Below, piece after piece: positions 40,401-52,400 of a DNA stretch of 64,000 nt. How positions within the stretch are numbered: position 1 is the first letter of the stretch; each line of letters opens with the position of its first letter. The stretch comes from Trichobilharzia szidati. Lineage: Eukaryota > Platyhelminthes > Trematoda > Strigeidida > Schistosomatidae. The stretch lies in contig OX235273.1 in assembly GCA_944472155.2 (NCBI GenBank), positions 108,274,582-108,338,581 of the forward strand, written 5' to 3'. The notes under the pieces are model-generated. The model did not search any database and was not told where the DNA came from. It was given only the letters and a program-made list of their open reading frames with translations. The translations under genes and the position numbers were made by a program.

Positions 40401-43400
40401 ATGGGTGTTATTTGCAGTTGATAAACCAGCTTTCAACTGTCTGTGTAGACGTTCTACCATACCATTAGCTTGTGGATGGTAGGCTGTTGTTCGAAAATGC
40501 ATGCAACCAAGGATTTTAGTTAGAGCGAAGAATAAACCGCTTTCGAATTGCCGCCCACGATCAGTTGTTATGGAATATGGGCATCCAAAGTTTGCGATCC
40601 ATCTTTCTACAAAGACGCGTGCGACGGTTTCAGCAGATATATCCTTGAGGGGTACTGCTTCAGGCCATCGTGTGAAGCGATCGATGCAGGTTAACATATA
40701 GGTATATCCATGAGATTCTGGAAGGGGTCCAACTAAATCTATATGGACGTGTTCGAAACGGGCATCGGGGATAAGAAAGGTGCCAAGGGGACTTTTGGTG
40801 TGTCTTATTACCTTGCACTTTTGGCAAGCTAAGCACGTGTGTGCCCATTCTCTTACTTCCTTATTAATACCAGGCCAACAAAACCGACTAGTTACGAGTT
40901 TGACGGTAGCTCGAATACCTGGGTGTGATAAGCCATGCAACGTATTGAAGACGTTACGGCGATAACTTTTAGGCACGATGGGCGAGGAGTACTGGTGGAA
41001 GTATCGCAGAGAATAGTATCTTTTCCTACACCTAAGGGTTTCTCGGCTAACTGTAGAGTTGTTTTCGACAACTCATGCTGAAGCTCGGTATCTTCATTTT
41101 GAAGACGAGCCAGTTTTACAAGGTCTATGCCGTCGATTTGGGTGAAGGAACAAATACGTGACAAGGCATCTGCCACAGTGTTGTTCACTCCGGATACATG
41201 TCGAATATCCGATGCAAACTGAGAAACGTAATCCAGTTGTCGTGATTCTCTGGGTGAATACTTATCTGAAGTTGAGTTCAGAGAGTACGTCAGAGGTTTG
41301 TGGTCAGTGAAAATTATGAATTCACGACCCTCAACTGAATGTCGAAAATGGCGTATAGCACAGTACATAGCTAGAAGTTCTCTTCCAAATGTGCTGTACT
41401 TCGTTTCAGCTAATTGAAGGCGCCTCGAGAAAAAGGCGAGTGGTTGCCACTCTTTGTTAACTAGTTGTTGCAGAACTGCGCCGATTGCAGTGTCTGATGC
41501 ATCAACTGAGATACTTAACGGTGCCGTTGGGTCCTGATACATAAGAAGGGTGGCATCTGCAATAGCTTTCTTTACCTGAGTAAAAGCATGTCGAAAAGAC
41601 GCGTCGAATTCGATAGACTTGTTATTCCCTCGAAGGAGGTCTGTTAATGGCTGAATCAGAGAAGCACAGTTAGGAATAAATCGTCGGTAATAACTTGCCA
41701 AGCCGTTAAAAGTGCGAAGACATTTCACTGTCTTTGGCTCCGGAAAGTTCAGTATCGCTTCGACTTTAGTAGCCAGTGGGCGAATGCCCTGACAGTCAAT
41801 AGTGTGACCCAGAAAATCGAGTGAGTCAACGCCTATTTGACACTTTTGGATATTGATGGTAACACCATGTTGGCGTAACCTTTCAAATGCCAAGTCCAAG
41901 TGTCTAAGGTGAGTTTCCTTATCTGGACTGGCAATGAGGCAGTCGTCTAAGTATGCATATACAAAGTCGAGACCGCGAAATACTTCATTGATGAAGCGTT
42001 GGAATGTTTGGGCCGCATTCCGGAGGCCGAATGGCATACGTAGGAATTCGAAAAGTCCGAAAGGTGTGATGATAGCCGTTTTCGGAATATCTTCCGTTGC
42101 CATCGGGATTTGGTTATACGCTTTAACCAAGTCGATTTTTGAGAATATAGATGCTCCAGATAACGTTGTCGTCAAGTCGTGGATGTGAGGCAAAGGGTAG
42201 CAATCAGGGGTTGTTTTGGCGTTCACTCGCCGGTAATCACCAGTGGGTCGCCAATCGTTACTATCCTTTTTCGGTACCATATGCAATGGGGATGCCCATG
42301 GACTATTCGATGGCCGAATGATGACAAGGGTGAGCATATGATCGAATTCATTTCTAGCAATTCTCAGTTTATCAGGGGCCAGTCGTCGTGCTTTAGATGT
42401 CACGGGCTGTCCTGAGGTTATGATGTGGTGCATAACATTGCTGGTTATGCACGGGAGATCGTTAGATGGGCAATTGAGTTCCGGATATTTGTCAACAATC
42501 GGTTGAGAAGTTGGATCGAGGATTGCTTTCATCTTAACGATTGACAAGCTGGGGCCTATGTAGGTGATGCCTTTTATAGACAGACTAGTAGTGTTGTCAA
42601 TTGGTCGTTTACGGCGGACGTCTACGAGCAAATCATGATGATTGAGTAGGTCCGTGCCGATGATGGGCATTGTGGCGTCAGCAAGAAGGAAAATCCACTG
42701 AATAGGTTTGCGTAAACCTACGGTCTGACTATAGGTTGCAATTGGTTTTCCATTTGCAGCCTGTAAGTTGAAGTTAGGTTCCTTCTGTCGATCTGCTGAT
42801 GTAGCAGGAAGGACGCTGACTTCGGCGCCTGTGTCGACTAGATATCTAGTCTGGCTCATTACATCATGGATGTAAAGTAAGCGGCTAGTGCCACCGGCGA
42901 CGGTTGCCGCTAACGCCTGCTGGCGGGATAGTTTCCCACAGACTTGGAGGCTTTGCCGAAATCACTGGTATATTGTCCCACTATGGCTAAGTAAAGGTGT
43001 TGTTAAAACCATTAACAGCTCGATATTGGACCATCTGGTGCAAACCGGCCACAAAGCCAGCGTGGAAGAATCCTTCTCTATAATCTACCGGGTTACAAAT
43101 AAATTGCCAAAATCATCGAAGCACCTCATGCTCCAAACAGCAGAGGCTATTGCAATTCGCCTCAAACAACCAGTGCTCTGTGTACAAAAGAAGCAGGTCC
43201 AGCCCCTATTACTGCCCGACCTTCAGTAGAACTTATAAATTCATGAATTTGTGTTGTTATCTTTCATAATTTTTCTGACATTCAGCTTATTTTATGTTGA
43301 TGCTACTGGGCTGTAATCTATCAATATTATTGATTGGATGTTATTTCAACAACATTAATGTTGTTCATAACACTAATTAATTCATTCACTCGTTCTATGC

Positions 43401-46400
43401 ACCATTCGATTCAGCTCGACGAGAGGAATCGATTGGTACCTGTCCCGTCCCCGTAGCACTTACTATAGCGGAGATAATAATTTTAGAAGGTATACGGGTA
43501 TTCCCATTTTTCACTTAGAATTATTCACATGTTTATATGTATGTATAGGCGGCCTACTATCATGTGAATGACTAATCAATAGGGTAGGAAAATTCCAGAC
43601 TTCCTTGTTTCTCTCGACCAATCAGAGAGAAGGTCAAACCATTCTTCACACGTAGGAAACTTTTTATTAGGCGCATATGCACATCATCTTTAGTTCAACT
43701 ATTGGTGATGTGCTGAGCGGAACATTCTTTTAGCTGCTCTCATGCAGCTTGGGTATGCAGAACTGTGGACAACTGGATGGACTCAAGACACCTTCCGGGT
43801 TGGGGCCCTCGGGACTCTAAGAATCAATGGCTGGAGACAATAGGTGGTGACATGGCCCAAAATCGTTGTCAATGGCGCAGATGTATTCAGTCTCTGTAAT
43901 CTTTCATATTCCTTTCTACCATTACTCATTCTGTTTCACTCTTATACTTGTCAAAACTCTATTGATTCTCTTCACTCATTTTCTTGTCTACCTTTGTGTG
44001 CTATTTGGAACGTGGCAACTCGAACTGGTGCACTTCGGTGCCAAGTTCTATGTTGAATCCAGACAGACAGACATTCACTATATTGTATATATAACTGTAG
44101 AGCCTGATGAAGAAGTTATCGGAAAGAGTACTCTTTGTTCAGTTTCCATTCTTTCGAAAATTTTAATGGGCGTTTTTGTTTGTATTTCATTTACCTGCAA
44201 ATCCCATAATTGTACACCCCTTTTTCAACATCTATACATCTTATGAATTATCTTACATATGACAATAATTGTTTTGGCACTTGACATTCAACTATGATTA
44301 TGACGTCACAAACATTTTAATTGCATTTCATACTACTACTACTACTATTATTATTATTTTATGCATTCACACCAATGATTCAGTTCTCTCTCTCACCTGA
44401 TATAGTTTCTTAAAACCACATCGTATACGATTGCACAGTTCGATAATAAATTCGTTGTTGAAAAGAGTCTCTTCGCTGAATCACCACTAGTTTTGATTTT
44501 CTATACACTGAGGAGATCATCGAGAGATGTCCTCATATCCTCAAAACATCAGTGAAAACAACAAGTAATTCAGCAAAGAGGCTCCTCTCAACGAATTCAA
44601 TTTCTTCTTCTTTAACTGTACACAATAGCATTTATAATCGATTATTTCGTGGAATGAGGATAGTAACATAGCTGATGGATGAGTTGCCATAATCACAGAT
44701 TTTAATATTCATCAATGCATAAGAAAGAGGAGATAAATAAGCGAATCAGAGTTAGGTAATAAAATAAGATGAATAATTTATTGAATGAGTTGTAGTCAGG
44801 TTGCGCACACAGAAACAAAGGAAAATAAGGAATTGTTATGTAAGACTGAATGGTCTACAAGCTCGTCTTGTAACTAGAAGGTCTTCTTGGGTTTGAACCC
44901 TGACGGTGGGCGCTTACTGTCAATGAATCCCAAACCAGGACGACATAGCTGTTCAACCGTCACCCACTCCCCCCCCTTAATTGATATCGGTCTGTGACCG
45001 TACTTGCGACAAATCAAATCCCTAAAGCTAAACTCTTAAAAGTTGCATAGGAGTTTTTCAAAGAAATGCTAGATTTATAAACAAAGGAAGCAAAGAGTCA
45101 AGGTTTACAAAAAATAAGGTTTATATTATGTAGATTCCCCATGCTTAACTTTGCTTTCATCGAAAGAAAACACATCGGTTGACTGGCTTTATATGAAGGC
45201 TTTCGCCAGAGTGCGTCATTGCATCTCTCCAATCCAGCGAAGAATAGGCTTATTTTTTGAAGTTTCAGTGGCGAACTAGTTGATTTTCTGAGGTAGAATC
45301 GCCAGCCACACGATCAACCACCTGCCTTTTTCCCAGACTTAGAACCGGCTAGTAACGTTCTCATTTTAGAAAATGAGAACGTTGCCTAACACTGTGGTAA
45401 CATAAAACTTATCTTGTAGGAATCGTGTAATGTGTTTGCACACTACGTTTCGAATAATCTGATGACATACACACGGACCTATCATAGGAATATATATGAG
45501 ATTAATAATGAGGTCAGGGGTGAGAAAATAAACAAGTTAGGTGAAGTTAAAAGGACATTTTGGAGGTCAAAATGACAATGAAGACCACTAAACCAAATAA
45601 CAGAGGTAATAGTACATCTGCCTAACTGGTATCAAAACGAAATTTACCAACGAAGGCGGTTTAGTATGATGACGAATTGTTCTTGAACGCATAAAGGTGG
45701 TTTAAACTTTTTAACTGCTAGTTAGGAGTTCCACAAACTTTAGGATACGCCCCAAACACGTTGGATTCTACTGAAGAGGAACATGACTGAGGCTCTTTCA
45801 TACCGAACAGGGCAGAAACTGTGGTAATTAAGATACTGTCCTGTCCATGTAGGTTTTCTATAAATAGATCTTTTTGTTGACCCATCAAGCCATTGACTAA
45901 ACAATATGTCTAGGAAAGATAAACAGTTATCTTCCTCTTCTCCAGATGTAAGTGATATGCTATTATGAACTTCATTCGTTCGATTTAAATTGAGGTGGCA
46001 GAACAACACTTATCACTGAAGATTACAATATCATCTACATTCCTTCTATAAAGTGGTACATTTACGATTAAATCCTCCGATAAATTCTCAATGTACGACA
46101 TATAAATATCTGCTAAAAGGGGCCCTCAGTTTCTGCCCTGTTCGGTATAAAAGAGCCTTAGTTACGTTCCTTTTCAGTAGAATCCAACGTGTTTGGGGCG
46201 TATCCTAAAGTTTGTGGAACTCCTAACTAGCAGTTAGAAAGTTTAAACCACCTTTATGCAATCAAAGCAACAATTCGTCATCACACTAAACCGCCTTCCT
46301 TGGTAAATTTTGTTTTGATACCAGTTAGGCAGATGTACTATTACCTCTGTTATTTGGTTTAGTGGTCTTCATTGTTATTTTGACCTTCAAAATGTCCTTT

Positions 46401-49400
46401 TAACTTCACCTAACTTGTCTATTTTCCACCATATGTATATATATATATATATATATATATGGTTTTTAATAAATTATATCCCGTAAGGGAATTGAATCGG
46501 TTGGTTTAAGCCAGCCACTTATGGAGACGTTAGACTGCCCAGTTAGTGTCCTCAGGATGCTAAGAACAACATAAAATAATAATAATAATAGTTGTATGAA
46601 ATCCAGTTATAATGTTAGTGATGATAATCATAGTTGAATGTCAAGTGGGAAAACAGTTACTGTCATATATAGAATATTTCATAGGTTATATAAAACTTGA
46701 AAGGAGTGTGCAATTATATGATTAGTAGGCAAATCGAATAAAATAAAAACGTTACGTATCTTTGTGTGAAATTTGATAACATAGAATTTAACGTTGCAAA
46801 ACAGAATTGATGTAGAACTACAAGTGGGACTATGTTATGTGTGTTCCGTCTTTAGTTGACATATATATATATATATTCACTCATGTGTTACAGAGATTTA
46901 GGATTACTATCTGTTAACTCAATCAGAGGTTGTTTTTATCGTATAACATCTTTTGTGTGGACTTGTTAGAAAACTTCTGAAAACCACGTGAATGAATACT
47001 GATGGATATCTGTTTCCTTCGAATTTAGGAATCTTCATCAGTGCGTACTCACTCCACTAACCTTAGATTAGATGACTAAGACAAGACACTATAACATTCA
47101 GTTACTGGTGTTGAATTCAATTCACTCCCAATTCACTATACAAACAGCATTAGTATGTATATCTCTCTCCGCGCTTCACTGACACCGCAGCTCATCGATT
47201 TTTTGCCTTATACCCACCCCATCGGATATAACTTCTTATTTATAACCTTGGGAAGTTCGTCCTGTATATACAGTCACTAGTAATGCGTTGAATTTTTCTT
47301 CAGGGTTTAATTAGATATCAAAGCTCCCCAGTTTTCAATGGTTTACTGATTTATGCTGCTGCTATCTTGAGAAAATTTATCTTGGAATTATTGTTTTGTG
47401 TGTACTCTAATCAACTCTGTACTCATTTAGAATTGTAATCACTTTTATATATATGCACTTTTGAATTATGTTGTTACCATTACTGTCAGGCGTTGCAAGT
47501 ATCTTAATGTATAAATAAGGATAAGTTTTAAGGTAATTTGGTACATTGTTGAATTTTGTTGATGTGCTCTGTGTGTGTGTGTACGTATTTTAGTCAAGTG
47601 AAACTTTTGCTCTACTTATTAACTCTTCATAATTTTGAATATCATGATGGTGTCTTTGTATTATCCTACGTTAAGCGGTGAACAGTACTAAGGTTATGTG
47701 TGTGTGTAGAGTGTGTTGGGTAAAGAGGGTAAGTCAGTCGATTAGGTTGTGAAGCTGTATCGATTGATTGACATGGCTAGGATAGAGGTAGGTGGTATTA
47801 CGCATTCTGAGGCCACCACCTTCCCCCCTGTGGAGCAATATTAGCTTACATAGAATTTGGTTGGAAAAAAGTTCAGCGTGGGCAAATCATCATAATATAT
47901 GGCATCAATCAATCAATCCATGAAGTCTGTGACAGTTGGTTTAAGACAGCTACTCAAGGAAACCTTAGACTGCCTAGTTAGTGTCCTCAAGATGCTAAGA
48001 ACTAATGGCTGGAGGCTGTTTGGGATATTATGGCTCAAGCGAGTTGATAATGCTGCAGACTCACTCACTCTCCCTTTGTCAGCCTTCGTTTGTTTCTATG
48101 CTACTATTTCTTCTTCTCTTCTTTTCTCTGTCTTTCTAGGCTGCATGGAATGTGGCAACATGAACTGTCGCAATTCTGTGCGTATTTCTATGTTGAAACT
48201 CATTCACTCATTCAGTAGTATAGAATGCTTTAATTTATCAATCACTTTCAGCTTTTTACTAGTCAAAGTGTTGTATATCATCAATTATGTACCTCCTAAT
48301 CTGTCTTTTACCCTTTGATGTAAACCTCTCCTCTTTCATGATGGGATAATATTTTTTTTTGTTGGTAAAAACCATAGAGTCTGGTGCACTATGGTTGATT
48401 TTACTAAGCACAGTTTATTGCTATTCATCGTCATTATCATCATCATCATGAAAATCAAGTCACTGATATTGTAACAGCAGAACGCAAAACACGGGATCAA
48501 AGAAGACCTATACTGTTTATATTGTTTAACCAATCGCTGAGTGTGTGATTTTGGCTTAATACATTAAACGACATGAAATAGAATGTAGAAATACACATAT
48601 AGTATTCTGTTGTTAATGCAGTATTGAACTGTTGGCTTGTTGTATTCAGACGTTAACGCTAACAAATACAGTGTTGGTGAGTCGGTGGGACAATGGTTAG
48701 GACTCTCGCCGACCATGCACAAGTCCGGGGTTCGATCCCCTGCCGACGCACACCCGATATCAATGGTCGGCCTGCTAAATTTGGGCTACCGATATCACAT
48801 GCTGAAAATTCCATACTTGTATCAAAACTACGGTGTGGAATCAAGCTATAATCAAAAAAATTATTCTTACTGTCAAGATAATATTCCGTTGGAAGCTGTT
48901 GTCTCTATCACACCACCACGATATAACCTTCCATCTGAACGAGATAGTTATCTAGGATACATACCTTTTCTATACGTTTCATTTCATTATTTAGACTTTC
49001 TCATGTCCTCCTTTGATGTTTTCGCTTGGTATGTTGACGAGTTAACGTAAGCCTAACTTTACACGGATAACTGATAATGAAATGAAACAATTCGTGTATC
49101 TCACCTATTCTTCTTTACTGTTCACCCTTATTCGTTGATGTATTGCTTAAAAAAAGACAATGGCATACTTCGTAGAACTCTGAAGACTGTCAGTCAGTAG
49201 GCCGAGTGGTGGAATCCAATTGGGCCAAATTGTTGACGTTGTCACTAATGATAGGCACCAGATGTCATGCAACAAATTCGCTAAAGGAATCTTGTCAGAC
49301 TGTGAGCATCCCCCACTTTACCCTCAGCTCCGACTTTGTGTCTCCTCCTCAGGTAAATCCAGAAGTCTTTTCGGTCGGTTTTCGACATAGAACCTTGCAC

Positions 49401-52400
49401 ATATGTGCGGCAGTTTAAGTCGCACACTCCATGTAGCACACAAAGCAAGAGAATAAAGTAAAAAGAAATGCAAAATAGAGACAAAAAGCGGAGATATGAG
49501 GTAAAAGAATAGTAATATCGAAGAACAAAACAGTTTAATTGGAAATCATAAGACACAAGGAGTGGATGCATCTGCGGCCAGCCATTGAGAACTATTTTGA
49601 GCCATGTCACCAATTGTTTCCAACCATTGGTTTTTACCGTCTCGAGGACCCCAACTAGATAGCAGGGTACACCCGCCAACGTGGCTTGAACTAACTGTTG
49701 TAGATTTCATTGACTGATGAAGCCATGTTTTGGTTTGACCACCACTAGCTAACTCTTTTCCAACCTGACCCTATATCAGCTAACATTGCCCGTCGAGGAA
49801 GGCGATGACTAGGCATACGTAACACATGCCCTAAGCATCTCAGTCGATATAACTTCCCAGTCTCGTCTATTGATTTCCCCTCCTTACCTAGCACTCGACG
49901 CCTAACCTCAATATTGCTCACTTTATTATACCACTTCACACGGGAGATAGAACGCAGACACCTATGATCGAAGATAGCTAATCTTTTCAGGTCTTTTCAG
50001 AAAACTTTATGCACGTACGTATAAAAATTCCACAATACCATATTGGGTGGCACTTACTTTATGTGATGAAAATAGTGTTAGGTATGAGCTAACTAACTAA
50101 CCTTCTTTGCACTATTGAATAAACCAATTTCCTCCACCGTTACAACATCGACCTCCATTGTTATTGTACTTCTTGTATTTATAATCCTCGCAATTTTTTG
50201 TTTATATTTGTTTATTTTTTATTAAGTGTGAACATCATTTAAGCTGTGTTATAACTGTTAAATTTGTATTTCCACTCACCATGCTGCTACATTAACAGAA
50301 CATTAGATTCAATAATTTATAATATGCTTAAATTTCCAAACTGAATCAACAATACTGTTTGAAGCAAACTCACTGTTATTATTATTATTATGTATAATAT
50401 TCCCAATTCGTATTTCGAATATTTTTGACTTTGTATCGTAAATGTGGACAAATTCCTCTGGTTAATTTTGTTTTAATTTAATTTATATTTTGAGTAAATC
50501 AGATGCAATATCGTGACAAATGGTGAGAATTTCATTCTGTATAATATAAGTACTGTTTTTGGAATAAAGTAGATTATTATAATTATTAAATAGAAGAAGC
50601 ATTAGTGCTAAATTAGGATGATCAAAAATGTTCAGAATTAAGAGAGAAATAGTAGTAAAACTACTAACCCCATAACATCACTTGGAATATGCAGACGATA
50701 TAATCCTTCTAGTTGAGGACGCTGTCAAAATGCTGAGTCTTCTGAACACCCTGAACTGCAATCTACGAATTTTCGCATGGGATTCGCGCCCGCCAAATGC
50801 AAGATGATTTTACAGGATTGGACTGCACCGAATCCTAGATTAGAAATAGGAAGTGAAGTGGTAGAGCACGTTGACCACTTCACTTACTTGGGAAGTACCA
50901 TCAGCCAGTGTCAACGGGTTGATCTCTGACGAAATCTCAGTACGGATACAGAGGGCTAGTTTCGCATATGCCAGTTTACGCTGTCTGTGGCGTAGACGTG
51001 ATATCCGACTGGCTATCGACCAAAGGGTGTGTGTACTGCTCATCAGTCCGCTCTATCCTCCTTTATGGCTGTGAGACCTGGCCATTGAGAGTGGAAGACA
51101 TGAAAAGATTAGCTGTCTTCGATCATTGGTGTCTGCGTTCTATCTCCCGTGTGAAGTGGTATAATAAGGTGAGCAATATTGAGTTTAGGCGTCGAGTGAC
51201 ATGGCTCAAAATCGTTCTCAGTGGCACAGATGCATCCACTCCTTGTGACTTATGATTTCCAATTAAACTTTTGTTCTCCGTTATTACTATTCCTTTGTCT
51301 CACACCTCTGTTTACTGTTTATATTATGCATTTCTTCTACTTTCTTCTTTTGCTTTGTGTGGTACATGGAGTGTGGCGACTTGAACTGCCGCACATATGT
51401 GCAAGATTCCATGTCGAAAACCGACCGACCGACCGACCGAGTTGTCGACGCAAACAGTAACTCTTATGTTATGTTAGTAAAATTTACTATATTATGAAAT
51501 AGCTTGGTGATTATTATTATTATTGCTTATCATACATGCACGCTGTAAATGATAATCCCTTGACAATTTCATAGTCATTTCATTTGATTTGTCCCCAACA
51601 CTCTATAATGATTCAGTGGAAGTTGTTAGTTACTCCACTTTATTATTACATCATGATTTTCACTTCCTTTCCTTTTTTTTCTTTTCTTTTGTCTTTTACA
51701 TTTAGATATCAACTCTTCGACGGGAAGATTACGATGTACATAAATCTGAAGAAGAGTATTCTGATTTAAAAAATGCTGCACGTTTGAATGCTGGAAAACG
51801 TTGTAGAGGACATCAATCTCCAGTAGCATTTATGATTGTTGCCTCGGGTTTGGATTCAGTAAGTGTATACCCGTATGTGTCAGTATATGTGTATATATGG
51901 TAGCTGTAGCATATTCAATAGGTCTTGTAAATCATCATTCTCAGGCTGTATAGACCACTGTAACCGTCCTTCTATGATTTATATGACTCTGTAATCACTA
52001 TAGAATGCTCGTTGACCACGTGTATGGTGTGGGGTTCGATCCTCAGTCACAGGCGCACTCCTTCACCTCCCCAAACCAGTAGTAAGACTGGTAAGGAGAG
52101 AAAGTTGGGCATGAGGTTGGCAAACGCTAGCTGCTATCGAAACTGAAAAGCTGTAGCTTGAAGCCCTATGTCCCACTGGCAACGTAAAGGGATATACATA
52201 TATATATATTGTTGGACCATAGTGGTTTTAAGCCTGTCAGTGGATAAGGTTGTGAAGTGGCCAATATGATTTGATTGGAAAAGAGTTGGAGCCGGTCAAA
52301 CCAATCCATGAAGTCTTTGACAGTTAGTCTGAGCCGACGTAAGGGTCATTGAGATGCTAAGAAGTAATGACTGAAGACTACTAATCTAGCTCAAAAGCGT

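Larger units (their letters stand above)
39877..45355 (-). repeat. Right arm of the 11-kb inverted repeat
   Basis: Reverse complement of 34355-39850. The net length difference is about 17 bases, partly from a shorter trinucleotide repeat near 44327-44357. Confidence 0.9.

Noticed and set aside
43866..44246. 126-codon + ORF (and its mirror at 35485-35883)
   Set aside because: It falls on the 3' UTR of an RTE-like element and flanking DNA, and has only hydrophobic low-complexity content.
48676..48745. Possible tRNA gene
   Set aside because: Same reason; related heads with the same body occur at 33955-34140 and 51985-52190.
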